Origin: Oscillibacter sp.
GTDB taxonomy: Bacteria > Bacillota > Clostridia > Oscillospirales > Oscillospiraceae
Length of the DNA stretch: 44,808 nt
Reading direction: 5' to 3'
Assembly: GCA_022795445.1 (NCBI GenBank)
Contig: JAAWGR010000016.1
Span: 1-44,808 of the forward strand
Under the pieces are notes generated by a model, which was given only the letters and a program-made list of their open reading frames with translations, searched no databases and was not told where the DNA came from. Below, piece by piece: positions 1-7,860 of the stretch. A program made the position numbers and the translations under genes. How positions within the stretch are numbered: position 1 is the first letter of the stretch; the number at the start of each line of letters is the position of its first letter.

Positions 1-1
1 C

Positions 2-538
2 GGACCCTACCTGCAGGAGACCGTCCGCTTTGACGATGTGGCCACGGACGCCTACTATGCCAAGCCTGTGTCCTGGGCAGTGGAACAGGGCATTACCTCT
101 GGCACCTCCAAAACAACCTTCTCGCCCAGCCAGAACTGCACCATGGCGCAGATTTTGACCTTCCTTTGGCGGAGCAACGGTTCCCCCAAGCCCACTGGGA
201 GCATTCCCTTCTCCGATGTAAAGAGCAGCGACTACTACGCTGACGCCGCTGCCTGGGCCTATGAAAAGGGAATGGTTTCCGGCGGGACCTTCGGAGGAAA
301 CATACCCTGTACCCGGAGCATGGCGGTGACGTATATGTGGAAAGCGGCAGGAAGCCCCACGCCTTCCGCAAACGCCAGCTTCACAGATATTTCCGCCGGG
401 ACGGATTGCGCCAGTGCCGTTGCTTGGGCTGTGGAAAAGGGTGTGACCTCTGGAACATCTTCCACCACATTCTCTCCGGATAGCATTTGTACCCGTGGAC
501 AGATTGTCACCTTTCTGCACCGGGCTATGGGGAAGTAA
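2..538 (+). CDS. S-layer homology (SLH) domain protein, C-terminal part
   Basis: The 3' end of a larger gene; the frame is open to the window edge, so the true start lies upstream. The visible part consists of three consecutive SLH repeats. Each has the pattern F-x-D-V/I, then YYA or a variant, then a W-A-x-E-x-G-hydrophobic-x-S-G core, then F-S-P and a T-R/M-x-x-hydrophobic segment ending in a GSP-type linker. SLH triplets at a C-terminus anchor exported proteins non-covalently to secondary cell-wall polymer, so this is an extracellular surface protein. The N-terminal functional part is outside the window. The repeats are unambiguous. A strong hairpin terminator follows 44 bp after the stop. 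Confidence 0.9.
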   Translation, partial: GPYLQETVRFDDVATDAYYAKPVSWAVEQGITSGTSKTTFSPSQNCTMAQILTFLWRSNGSPKPTGSIPFSDVKSSDYYADAAAWAYEKGMVSGGTFGGNIPCTRSMAVTYMWKAAGSPTPSANASFTDISAGTDCASAVAWAVEKGVTSGTSSTTFSPDSICTRGQIVTFLHRAMGK

Positions 539-581
539 AGCTGGGCAGCTCCCGCCGTCTTGGAAATATTGCAGGCTATGC

Positions 582-631
582 AAAAGCGCCCGCCACCTTT
601 TACATTTTCAAAAGGTGGCGGGCGCTTTTTT
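582..631. terminator. Strong bidirectional intrinsic terminator
   Basis: A near-perfect 17-20 bp inverted repeat (left arm 582-601, right arm 610-630) has a GC-rich core GCGCCCGCCACC and is flanked by A-run and T-run, so it can end transcription from both the SLH gene (plus) and rpiB (minus). Confidence 0.9.
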
Positions 632-693
632 CAGGTGCGGGAAATCTTTAATTTAATGACATTGCCGATAACCGGTCAGGGTTTTTTGCTTGC

Positions 694-1149
694 TTACGCC
701 TCGCGGCTGTATTTCTTCTCAATGTCTGTGATCATGGCGATACGGTTTGCATGGCGTCCGCCCTGAAACTCTGCGTCGAAGAAGGCGTCGACGATCATCT
801 TTGCCAGCTCGCTGCCAACGACCCGTGCGCCCATGGCGATAATGTTGGCGTTATTATGTTCTACTGTAAGTTTGGCGGTGAAAGGCTCGCTGCAAACCGC
901 CGCCCGAATGCCAGGGACCTTGTTTGCGGCCAGGGAAATGCCCACGCCAGTGCCGCAGAGCAGCACGCCCTTGTCGACTTCGCCCTTGAGAATAGCCTCC
1001 GCTACAGCCAGGCCCTTGGTGGGGTAATCCACCTTTTCGCCAGCGGCTGCGCCGTAGTCCACGCATTCAAAGCCCCGCTCCTTCAGGTGCTCCATCAGGA
1101 TGGTTTTCAATTCCACCGCTGCATGGTCGCAGCCAAAACCGATTTTCAT
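694..1149 (-). CDS. rpiB: Ribose-5-phosphate isomerase B
   Basis: Interconverts ribose 5-phosphate and ribulose 5-phosphate in the non-oxidative pentose phosphate pathway (cytosol). At 151 residues it has the normal RpiB length. Visible family marks are the N-terminal CDHAA (residues 7-11), the active-site CGTGVG loop (Cys65-Gly70), the EHNNAN segment (His98) and GGRH near residues 130-133. Some family members act on other sugar phosphates (galactose 6-phosphate, allose 6-phosphate); no lacAB-type partner is next to it, so the pentose role is preferred. The start has a GGAGGG ribosome site 7 bp upstream. It stands alone, convergent with the SLH gene. Confidence 0.93.
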   Translation of the reverse strand: MKIGFGCDHAAVELKTILMEHLKERGFECVDYGAAAGEKVDYPTKGLAVAEAILKGEVDKGVLLCGTGVGISLAANKVPGIRAAVCSEPFTAKLTVEHNNANIIAMGARVVGSELAKMIVDAFFDAEFQGGRHANRIAMITDIEKKYSREA

Positions 1150-1268
1150 ATATCATCCCTCCATGTTTTATTTGGATATTTCCAGTTTACCATAGCCTCA
1201 CGGAAAATGCTACCGCTTTTTCGGCAGGCAGCGGACAAGGTGGTAATTCCGCGAACCTGAAAGCTGTG

Positions 1269-1421
1269 TCAATCTTTTTTCCGTTCGTATGTTACCACTA
1301 AGCCATAACCAACTGCCAAATTGGGACTGACAGTAATCACACGCCATCCCCCCCTTGCAAGCTCGTTCATGAACGCTTCCGCTTCTTTCACTTTATAGGT
1401 TTCAACTTTGTACTCGTACAT
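1269..1421 (-). CDS. Small DUF4177-like protein (50 aa)
   Basis: An open frame of 50 codons starting MYEYKVETYK and ending YERKKD. The pattern 'MYEYK-V ... EAxxFMNELARGGWRVITVSP ... VVTYER' is that of the DUF4177 family of short beta-alpha-beta proteins of unknown function. Support for a real gene: GGAGG lies 7 bp before the ATG, and an excellent promoter (TTGAAT-17-TATAAT) lies directly upstream. It is read opposite to the M29 aminopeptidase, and the two promoters lie in the same 160-bp gap. Function unknown. Confidence 0.75.
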   Translation of the reverse strand: MYEYKVETYKVKEAEAFMNELARGGWRVITVSPNLAVGYGLVVTYERKKD

Positions 1422-1445
1422 AATCCGCCTCCAAAATTTTTACAT

Positions 1446-1474
1446 ATTATAGCACATTCCATTTTTCAATTCAA
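1446..1474 (-). promoter_or_regulatory. Sigma-A-type promoter for the DUF4177-like gene
   Basis: On the minus strand: -35 TTGAAT (1469-1474), 17-bp spacer, -10 TATAAT (1446-1451), about 25 bp before the ATG. Confidence 0.75.
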
Positions 1475-1505
1475 TGTATAACTTTAGGAGATGTGCCTTT
1501 TCCCC

Positions 1506-1534
1506 TTTACAATTTTGGTAAAATGTTCTACAAT
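1506..1534 (+). promoter_or_regulatory. Sigma-A-type promoter for the M29 aminopeptidase
   Basis: -35 TTTACA (1506-1511), 17-bp spacer, -10 TACAAT (1529-1534), 46 bp before the chosen start codon. Confidence 0.7.
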
Positions 1535-1580
1535 AGCGCATACTAGGGTAAAACTGTTGATAGAAAGGACAATGCGTTTT

Positions 1581-2813
1581 ATGGACGAAAAACTGAGAGA
1601 ATACGCCCGGCTTCTGGTACGAGTGGGGCTGAACGTACAGCCGGGACAGCGGATGGTCATTTCCTCCCCAGTGGAATGCGCTTTTTTTGCCCGGCTGTGC
1701 GCGGAGGAAGCCTATGAGGCCCAGTGCAGGGAAGTTGTTATGAACTGGACCGACGACGCCATGACACGGTTGAAATACCTGCATGCGGCAGATGAAATTT
1801 TTGACGACGTGCCCCTTTGGCGGCGGCACTTTTTCAATGACTACGCCTTGGAAGGCGCGGCGTACCTGGCCATTTCCGCCACAGACCCGGAGAATCTGAA
1901 GGGCGTTGATTCCAAACGGATCGTCCGCGCTCAGCGGGCCAGCGGCAAGGCGCTGAAGGATTTCGACCGCCTGCAGATGTGCGGCGGGTTCCCCTGGTGC
2001 ATTGCGTCGATCCCCATTCCCAGTTGGGCAAAGAACGTGTTCCCCGACGGCAGCGAAGACGAAGCGGTTTCCAAACTCTGGGAGGCCATTTTCCAGGCTG
2101 TCCGCATTACCGGCGACGGCAAGGCTGTGGAACGCTGGCAGGAGCATCTGGATACGCTGCAAAAGCGTCTGGAAAAGCTGAACGCTATGAACCTGCAATT
2201 CCTGCACTACACCAACACGCTTGGAACCGACTTGACCGTTGAGCTGCCGGAGGGCCATATCTGGGAGAGCGGCGGCGATGTCACCCTGGATGGGCAGGCC
2301 TATATCGCAAATATCCCCACAGAAGAGATCTTTACTTCCCCGCTGAAAACCGGGACAAACGGCGTTGTATATGCCTCCATGCCGCTGGTGAACGACGGAA
2401 GCATTATCGACAAATTCCACTTCGTTGTCAAAGACGGCAAAATCGTTGAGGCCCACGCCGAAAAGGGCGAAGAAGCTTTACAGGCCGCGATTACCGTGGA
2501 CGAGGGCGCATCCTACTTCGGCGAGGCAGCGCTGGTGCCCTATGATAGTCCGATTTCCAACCAGAAGCTGTTGTTTTATAACACCCTGTTTGACGAGAAC
2601 GCCGCCTGCCACATCGCCTTTGGTGAGGCGTACCCTTGCCTGGAGGGCGGCCAGAAAATGTCAAAGGATGAACTCAAGGCCCAGGGACTCAACGACTCCA
2701 TCACCCACGTAGATTTCATGATCGGTACGCCGGACCTCTCTATTGTGGGCAAGACCCGGGATGGAAAGGAAATCCCAATTTTCGTCGACGGTAATTTTGC
2801 GCCGGACATCTGA
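1581..2813 (+). CDS. M29 family aminopeptidase (AmpS/PepS-type)
   Basis: Cytosolic metallo-aminopeptidase removing N-terminal residues from peptides. From ATG 1581 the protein has 410 residues, the usual M29 length, beginning MDEKLREYARLLVRVGLN. The family's metal/active-site blocks are present in order: NIPTEEIFTSP, GEAALVPYDSPIS, NTLFDENAACHIAFG, HVDFMIGTPDLSI. The frame is open further upstream to 1491, but family alignment and a GAAAGGA site at 1563-1569 favour 1581; the in-frame ATG at 1572 is too close to that site. It probably leads a transcription unit with the carbonic-anhydrase-like gene (35 bp downstream) and the exporter. It fits the peptide-using lifestyle seen elsewhere in the window. 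Confidence 0.92.
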   Translation: MDEKLREYARLLVRVGLNVQPGQRMVISSPVECAFFARLCAEEAYEAQCREVVMNWTDDAMTRLKYLHAADEIFDDVPLWRRHFFNDYALEGAAYLAISATDPENLKGVDSKRIVRAQRASGKALKDFDRLQMCGGFPWCIASIPIPSWAKNVFPDGSEDEAVSKLWEAIFQAVRITGDGKAVERWQEHLDTLQKRLEKLNAMNLQFLHYTNTLGTDLTVELPEGHIWESGGDVTLDGQAYIANIPTEEIFTSPLKTGTNGVVYASMPLVNDGSIIDKFHFVVKDGKIVEAHAEKGEEALQAAITVDEGASYFGEAALVPYDSPISNQKLLFYNTLFDENAACHIAFGEAYPCLEGGQKMSKDELKAQGLNDSITHVDFMIGTPDLSIVGKTRDGKEIPIFVDGNFAPDI

Positions 2814-2848
2814 TACAGCAGCAAATCACATATGAAAGGGGTCATACC

Positions 2849-3331
2849 ATGGCATATCCATTACGGAAAACCGACGCGGACGTCCTCATTTGTGAGGGCG
2901 CACGGGTTAGCGGCGACGTGACGCTGGGCAAGGGCGTCAGTGTCTGGTACAATGCTGTCATCCGCGGCGATGATGGCGCAATCACGGTCGGCGAGGGTAC
3001 CAACATCCAAGACTGTGCCGTACTGCATGAGGAAACCCGCATCGGCACGGGCTGCACCATTGGACATGGGGCCATCGTCCACGGCTGTACAGTTGGGGAC
3101 AATGTATTGATCGGCATGGGGGCCATCGTCCTCAACGGGGCAAAAATCGGCGACAACTGCATTGTCGGCGCAGGGGCGCTGGTGACGGGTAAAATGGATG
3201 CACCGGCGGGATCGATGATCCTGGGAAGTCCAGCCAAGGTTGTGCGTCCGCTGACGGCGGAGGAGCTTGCGGGCAACCGCCAGAGTGCAGAAGGCTATCG
3301 GAAAGCGGCGAAGGAATACCGCCAAGGATGA
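2849..3331 (+). CDS. Gamma-carbonic-anhydrase-like hexapeptide-repeat protein
   Basis: A 160-residue left-handed beta-helix protein made of hexapeptide repeats ([LIV]-G-x-x-x-x). The gamma-carbonic-anhydrase-like histidines are visible in AVLHEETR and in GHGAIVHGC, which match the zinc-ligand triad of the Cam/CaiE/YrdA group. Members bind zinc; many have weak or no measured carbonic anhydrase activity, so the reaction is not certain. A GAAAGGGG site precedes the ATG. It is followed after one base by the exporter gene, so both are probably translated from one message. Confidence 0.88.
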   Translation: MAYPLRKTDADVLICEGARVSGDVTLGKGVSVWYNAVIRGDDGAITVGEGTNIQDCAVLHEETRIGTGCTIGHGAIVHGCTVGDNVLIGMGAIVLNGAKIGDNCIVGAGALVTGKMDAPAGSMILGSPAKVVRPLTAEELAGNRQSAEGYRKAAKEYRQG

Positions 3332-3332
3332 T

Positions 3333-4481
3333 ATGGATTGGAATCGAGAGCAAATCAAGCAGCGCCTGACGGTTGTCTGTGGAGGCGTGGCGTTCTACTG
3401 TATTTTGCAAAAGCTGCCGTCGGTTTTGGCCATTTTCGCGTGGCTGCTGGGCGTTTTAGGACCCTTTCTCGTAGGCGGGGCGATTGCCTTTGTGCTGAAT
3501 GTGCCAATGTCTGCTATTGAACGGCATTTGCCGGTAAAGAAAAAAACACGCCGCCCTTTCGCGCTGCTTTTGACCTTGACGGCAATGATCGGTGTTCTGA
3601 CGCTGGCGTTCTGCGTGATCGGCCCTGGTATCGGGGAGGCGGTCGGGTCCATAGGGCGGCAGGTTCCGGCGGCGATTCAGCGTCTGCAAACGCAGTTGAC
3701 GGAATTGGAAACCCTTCTTCCGCAGTTACAGCTGTTGGCGGATGGGCTGCATTTTGAGATCGACTGGAACGGCTTATCCAGCCGGGTCATTGCAATGGCG
3801 CAGGCGTGGGGAAGCCGGCTGCTGTCCTCCGGCGGCGGATTGATCGGCGGTGTGGTAAGCGGTGTCAGTACGTTTGTAATTGGACTGATTTTTTCCTTCT
3901 ATGTTCTGCTGCAAAAAGAAAAGCTGGCGCGGCAGGGACGGCAGGTGTTTTATGCGTTCCTGCCGGAACAGTGGGCAGATCAGGCGTTGGAAGTGCTGCG
4001 GCTGGCAAACCGGACGTTCAGCAGTTTTTTGTCAGGGCAGTGTTTGGAGGCCGTGATTTTGGGAACGCTCTTTGTGGTGTCTATGACGGTTTTCCGGATG
4101 CCTTATGCGCTGCTGGTAGGCGTTTTGATCTCGCTGACGGCGTTGATTCCCGTGGTAGGCGCCTTTATTGGCTGTGCAGTTGGAGCGCTGCTGATTGCCG
4201 TTACCAACCCTTGGCAGGCGTTGGGATTTATCGTGTTGTTCTTAGCGATCCAGCAGATCGAGGGCAATTTTATCTATCCGCATGTCGTGGGGTCGTCGGT
4301 TGGACTGCCGTCGATCTGGGTGTTGACGGCGGTGACGCTGGGCGGCAGTTTGATGGGCATTTCGGGCATGATTTTTTTCATCCCGCTATGTTCGGTGTTC
4401 TATGCGCTGTTTCGGGATTTTGTCAAAACATGCCTGCGCAGGCGGGGCGTTTCGCCGGGAAAATGGAAAGATCCTATATAG
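3333..4481 (+). CDS. AI-2E family transporter (YtvI/PerM-type membrane protein)
   Basis: An integral membrane protein of 382 residues with about seven to eight hydrophobic helices: two at the N-terminus, a soluble middle stretch rich in Gln/Leu ('IQRLQTQLTELETLLPQLQ'), then a helix cluster containing the family block SLTALIPVVGAFIG and 'IQQIEGNFIYPHVVG'. This block is diagnostic of the AI-2E/PerM family; members include AI-2 exporters and Na+/H+ antiporters, so the substrate is unknown. The start at 3333 has AAGG 5 bp upstream and lies directly after the preceding stop; longer in-frame starts would overlap the neighbour deeply. Confidence 0.88.
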   Translation: MDWNREQIKQRLTVVCGGVAFYCILQKLPSVLAIFAWLLGVLGPFLVGGAIAFVLNVPMSAIERHLPVKKKTRRPFALLLTLTAMIGVLTLAFCVIGPGIGEAVGSIGRQVPAAIQRLQTQLTELETLLPQLQLLADGLHFEIDWNGLSSRVIAMAQAWGSRLLSSGGGLIGGVVSGVSTFVIGLIFSFYVLLQKEKLARQGRQVFYAFLPEQWADQALEVLRLANRTFSSFLSGQCLEAVILGTLFVVSMTVFRMPYALLVGVLISLTALIPVVGAFIGCAVGALLIAVTNPWQALGFIVLFLAIQQIEGNFIYPHVVGSSVGLPSIWVLTAVTLGGSLMGISGMIFFIPLCSVFYALFRDFVKTCLRRRGVSPGKWKDPI

Positions 4482-4485
4482 TACG

Positions 4486-4524
4486 AAAACCGCCCTTCGA
4501 AGCAATTCGGGGGCGGTTGTTTTA
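4486..4524. terminator. Intrinsic terminator
   Basis: Inverted repeat AACCGCCC (4488-4495) / GGGCGGTT (4511-4518) followed by GTTTTA on the plus strand. It ends the aminopeptidase-exporter unit and sits at the 3' end of the convergent membrane-protein gene. Confidence 0.75.
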
Positions 4525-4890
4525 TCATATGAGGTGTTTCGAATGATTAGGGATGGAATCCAAAAAAGTGGCCATGGCGGGGATGGAGATAAAGCCCCAA
4601 ATGACTGCTGCAATGAGCAGAAAGCTGCCGGGCGTTGTCAGAGCCAAACTGCTGGGAAAGATAAGCCAGACCAGCCACAGTCCCAAGGCATAGAGCGGCA
4701 TCAGGCGGGTTTTCCGAGCACAAATGACTGCGGCAAGTATCACTGGGATTTGCATTAGCAACAGGGCTAGGTTTAGAGAAATGGCTGTATCTGCGAAGAA
4801 AATCCGCAGATGGATCAAGAACGGCGGGGCGCCAATGGCCGCAAGAGCGGCAAGCACCCAACTCTGCCAATGGATGTTGGACTGGAACAT
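4525..4890 (-). CDS. Small four-helix membrane protein, unknown function
   Basis: A 121-residue, very hydrophobic protein with four evident membrane segments: near residues 10-30, 36-58, 63-80 and 85-110. It has no catalytic motif and I do not recognise a family. The antisense plus-strand frames look like shadows with poor composition. Support for expression is unusually good: a perfect TTGACA-17-TATAAT promoter is 36 bp upstream. The ribosome site is only an AAGGAT about 11 bp before the ATG. Likely a monocistronic gene. Confidence 0.7.
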   Translation of the reverse strand: MFQSNIHWQSWVLAALAAIGAPPFLIHLRIFFADTAISLNLALLLMQIPVILAAVICARKTRLMPLYALGLWLVWLIFPSSLALTTPGSFLLIAAVIWGFISIPAMATFLDSIPNHSKHLI

Positions 4891-4925
4891 CGTGATTACG
4901 ATCCTTATTGTATATTGTGTTATTT

Positions 4926-4954
4926 ATTATACATAGTGGAAAAGAAAATGTCAA
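4926..4954 (-). promoter_or_regulatory. Perfect consensus sigma-A promoter
   Basis: Minus strand: -35 TTGACA (4949-4954), exactly 17 bp, -10 TATAAT (4926-4931). It drives the small membrane protein ending at 4525. Twelve of twelve consensus bases is rare in natural promoters. Confidence 0.85.
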
Positions 4955-5137
4955 TGCAGCCTGATTCGCATAGAACGTTCAAACCGCTTGCAGGTAACGG
5001 ATCAATAAAACAGCATATCCTTACCGACGTTCTGAAGGCAGAATACTGTAAACGATTTCTATAAGCCAGGGAGTTGAATAAGAAGGTGATAATGTACGGT
5101 CCAGGTAGGCGCGGGAGGAAAAATATCCTAATAATGT
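4955..5137. other. Intergenic stretch, no gene seen
   Basis: Between the minus-strand membrane-protein promoter and the sigma-factor leader. No convincing open frame with a ribosome site, no clear hairpin. It probably contains upstream promoter elements of the sigma-factor gene. Confidence 0.4.
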
Positions 5138-5166
5138 AGAAACAGCTGGACATTTTTCGTGTCTAT
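5138..5166 (+). promoter_or_regulatory. Possible ECF-type promoter before the sigma-factor gene
   Basis: AGAAAC (5138-5143) and GTCTAT (5161-5166) are separated by 17 bp. This resembles the -35 AAC / -10 CGTC-like layout of ECF sigma promoters and could be autoregulatory. The match is partial and no sigma-A promoter was found nearby, so this is only a candidate. Confidence 0.3.
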
Positions 5167-5210
5167 ATAAGTGAAGGCCCTTCAACAATCCCTCGAAAGG
5201 TGGAACACCC

Positions 5211-5765
5211 ATGAAAGACTGTGCGATTATCGACCTATACTGGTCTCGAAATCCGGAGGCCATCTCGCAGACTTGTGAGAAATACGAAAGTTACTGCCGC
5301 GCTGTAGCCCAGAACATTCTGCCGGACCGCCGGGACACAGAAGAGTGCGTCAACGACACCTGGCTGAAAGCCTGGAACGCCATGCCAGAGGACCGCCCCA
5401 GCCTTCTGGCTCAGTACCTTGGAAAGATCACCCGGAATTTGGCCTTGAACCGCTGGCGGGCCAGCCACGCAGAAAAAAGGGGTGCAGGCGAGCTGCCTCT
5501 GGTTTTGGACGAGTTGGCGGAGTGCGTTTCCTCCTCCGATATCCTCCAAACCTTGGAGGCAGCGGAGCTGGAAGAGGCCATAAACCGTTTCCTCCACACG
5601 CTGCCAGAGCGGGAGTGCAATCTTTTCCTGCGGCGGTACTGGTTCGCGGAACCTGCTGCGGGCATCGCCAAGCGGTACGGAATGCGGGAAAATACAGTAC
5701 GGACCATCTTGTTCCGCAGCCGGAAGAAATTGCAGTGTTGTCTGGAAAAGGAGGGCTTATTATGA
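5211..5765 (+). CDS. Sigma-70 family (ECF-like) RNA polymerase sigma factor
   Basis: A 184-residue alternative sigma factor. Region 2 is seen at about residues 20-60, with the typical acidic block 'DTEECVNDTWLKAWN'. Region 4 at about 134-175 contains the helix-turn-helix 'GIAKRYGMRENTVRTILFR'. There is no region 1 or 3, as in ECF sigmas. The start has AAAGGTGG 9 bp upstream. The stop codon overlaps the ATG of the next gene (ATGA), the classic arrangement of sigma and membrane anti-sigma factor, implying translational coupling. The signal sensed is unknown. Confidence 0.9.
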   Translation: MKDCAIIDLYWSRNPEAISQTCEKYESYCRAVAQNILPDRRDTEECVNDTWLKAWNAMPEDRPSLLAQYLGKITRNLALNRWRASHAEKRGAGELPLVLDELAECVSSSDILQTLEAAELEEAINRFLHTLPERECNLFLRRYWFAEPAAGIAKRYGMRENTVRTILFRSRKKLQCCLEKEGLL

Positions 5766-6856
5766 ATAATCAGGAGCGTTTGTTTCTCGCCATCGGCGGA
5801 GCGGACTTGGAGCTGGTTTCCCGCAGCGAGAAAAGCCGGCGGAACCGCTGGCTTCCCTATGGCCTGGCTGCCGCGGCCTGCCTGACGCTGGTATTGGCAT
5901 TGGGTCACGTTTTTCCGTCGTGGACGGAACCGCCCGTCACGCACCCAGACATCCAAGGGCCGCCGTCTATTACCGTACCGAATTTGCCGGAGAATGAAAA
6001 TCCCAACAACGGACAGCTTTTCCTGCCGGAACGCGGCAGCGAGATCGGAACGCTCCGTCTGCTGAGCTATACGCTGGAATCTCCAAGCAAAACGGTAGAT
6101 TTTCTGATCTACGTCAACGAGGAGCAGTTTGCTATCCGGGAGGAAAACGGGCTTTACAGCATCAGAAGTACCCATCCGCTGCCGGAAGATTTCCCGGAAT
6201 GCGGCATGGACATCTTTCATCTCCCCGAAGCATCTCCCAGCCAGGCTAAGCTGGAGGCGGAAACCGCCTTGCGTGACCACTATCCAGAGATGTCCTCAGA
6301 AGAGCTGGCCACAGCCCTGCCAGGAAGCCTCTATCTCCGAGCCAGCGAGCGTTTGGAGCAGGATGCCGGAGAGCCGAAATTTTGGAAAGCGGAACAGGCG
6401 GAGCTTTGGTTCGTCGACGATGGACAGGGCGGGACCTTTGTCCTCACCGCCCGGTACTTTTTGGAGGCGGAGGAAGGGTTGGGTACACGTTTCCGGGATA
6501 TGGTATCCAGTTTTCGGGTCGTGGATCTGAACGAGACAGTTCCAGACTGGATGCGTAAGCTTTATGCGGCAGTAGACCAGTTGTCGCCGGCTTTGCTTTC
6601 CGATGATTTGTCCAGCGTTTCCGGCCTTTTGGCGGCAGGGGCTGATGCGGACGCTTACGGTGAAAACGTCTGGCCGGACATCTCCATTGTTTCTGTAGAC
6701 TACATGCTAAACAATGACCAGGACCCAACCGAGGCAACAGTATCTGTAAAGCACAGACTGAACCAGGTGGAGGGGGACAGCTTTAATTATTTGACCATGG
6801 GGCTGGTCCGCCAAAATGGGAGCTGGTATTTGAACTGGTCCGGTATTGAGAAATAA
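5762..6856 (+). CDS. Single-pass membrane protein, probable anti-sigma factor
   Basis: A 364-residue protein with a short cytoplasmic N-terminus ('MNNQERLFLAIGGADLELV', then basic residues), one membrane helix at about residues 32-50, and a large extracytoplasmic domain starting with a Pro-rich linker. Its overlap (4 bp) with the sigma-factor gene suggests that it binds and restrains that sigma factor, with the outside domain sensing the signal. No zinc-anti-sigma HxxxCxxC motif is visible, so the assignment is mainly from context and topology. The frame is open upstream in the sigma gene, but the ATGA junction fixes the start. Confidence 0.7.
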   Translation: MNNQERLFLAIGGADLELVSRSEKSRRNRWLPYGLAAAACLTLVLALGHVFPSWTEPPVTHPDIQGPPSITVPNLPENENPNNGQLFLPERGSEIGTLRLLSYTLESPSKTVDFLIYVNEEQFAIREENGLYSIRSTHPLPEDFPECGMDIFHLPEASPSQAKLEAETALRDHYPEMSSEELATALPGSLYLRASERLEQDAGEPKFWKAEQAELWFVDDGQGGTFVLTARYFLEAEEGLGTRFRDMVSSFRVVDLNETVPDWMRKLYAAVDQLSPALLSDDLSSVSGLLAAGADADAYGENVWPDISIVSVDYMLNNDQDPTEATVSVKHRLNQVEGDSFNYLTMGLVRQNGSWYLNWSGIEK

Positions 6857-6893
6857 AATGTGCTGAGAAATTGAGCGGACAAGGAGCAAAGAT

Positions 6894-7439
6894 ATGAAAA
6901 AACTTTGGATATGTTACTTTGCAGCCCTGTGTATAGTGCTGTCAGGATGCGCCGGAAACCGGCAGGAGGGGCAGAAATCGGAGACGCCGGAACAGGAAGA
7001 TACGCAGCAGGAAGCTCAGGATCGTACATCTGCGGAACCATCGCAGGCAAAAGATCCAGAGACCTCTGCGGAGCTGGATTCTGTGCCGGAAGACGATAGG
7101 TTCTCCGGAAGGTGGCAGGCTGTTGAGACCCCGCAGTATTATATGGATATCGCCAGCGGCGGCGGAGACAGCTACACGATTGAAATCATCTGGGCGGGTG
7201 CTTCCCAGGGAAACGTTGTCTGGCAGGTAACAGGGAGCTACGATGAAACTTGGGAAGGTGTTGCTTATGTTGGGGCCAAATATGAAGATGTTGTCAAAGA
7301 AGATGGGACAATTGACCGGGTTCCAGTACCGGAGCGGGAAGAAGTGACGGGAATGGTCTATTTGGAGGACGATGGTACCCTGTATTGGATTGATGATTTC
7401 GATCATGCAGGCGATGATTTGAGCTTTGAGAAGGGCTGA
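6894..7439 (+). CDS. Lipoprotein of unknown function
   Basis: A 181-residue exported lipoprotein: basic N-terminus MKK, hydrophobic core, lipobox LSGC with the modified Cys at residue 19. This is followed by a long low-complexity Glu/Gln/Ser linker (about residues 22-62) and a compact C-terminal domain with many Tyr, Trp and Asp residues. It lies 37 bp after the anti-sigma-like gene and is probably cotranscribed, so it may be part of the same envelope-signal unit. No family recognised. Confidence 0.75.
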   Translation: MKKLWICYFAALCIVLSGCAGNRQEGQKSETPEQEDTQQEAQDRTSAEPSQAKDPETSAELDSVPEDDRFSGRWQAVETPQYYMDIASGGGDSYTIEIIWAGASQGNVVWQVTGSYDETWEGVAYVGAKYEDVVKEDGTIDRVPVPEREEVTGMVYLEDDGTLYWIDDFDHAGDDLSFEKG

Positions 7440-7536
7440 ACGCCGGCTTGGAACGGCAGATTCAAGTGAAGATTACATTTTAAGGCTGTTTTATAGTCGA
7501 TATGCAGGAACATGCCGATAGAAGCGGCAATATAGG

Positions 7537-7570
7537 AAACGACACTGTTTTTCTAACAGTGTCGTTTTTT
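7537..7570 (+). terminator. Intrinsic terminator after the sigma/lipoprotein unit
   Basis: A perfect stem AAACGACACTGTT (7537-7549) / AACAGTGTCGTTT (7556-7568) followed by TTTT. Confidence 0.88.
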
Positions 7571-7860
7571 ATGTTCATTCAAGTATCTGTGCCTTGATAT
7601 GGGCAAACCCCTGCGTTACCTCAACGGATAATAGAACCGAAAAGCCTTCAAAGATTGACGGTTCCATATACCGGAAACCCATTCCGGAAAAGACACCTCA
7701 GCGCCGTCCTTTCCGAAAACAGACAGCAGAAAAGTTCACCCTTATAGTATTGCCCTGTTTTACGCCGAAAAGATCAGGCCAATTCTATGCAAAACGAACA
7801 AAAAGAATCGTAAAATTTTAGCGGACAGGTAATTGACTAAAAAGGGAAAAGGTGTTAAGC
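7571..7860. other. 290-bp stretch without a supported gene
   Basis: A 75-codon plus-strand frame (7594-7821) has no ribosome site and an unnatural composition (many Lys, Arg, Pro, Thr), so it is not called. The stretch holds a short inverted repeat CCGGAAACCCATTCCGG near 7672. Base composition is more A-rich than the flanking genes. It might be a decayed gene or a recombination scar upstream of the transporter block, but nothing identifies it. Confidence 0.3.

Noticed and set aside
3267-3332. Longer N-terminus of the AI-2E transporter
   Set aside because: It would overlap the carbonic-anhydrase-like gene by 65 bp and lacks homology; ATG 3333 with AAGG fits better.
5345-5761. Long upstream extension of the anti-sigma-like frame
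   Set aside because: It lies entirely inside the sigma-factor gene in another frame and is Arg/Pro/Gly-rich, as expected of a shadow; the ATGA junction marks the start.
7594-7821. 75-codon plus-strand frame
   Set aside because: No ribosome site, odd composition, no family; it overlaps nothing but looks random.
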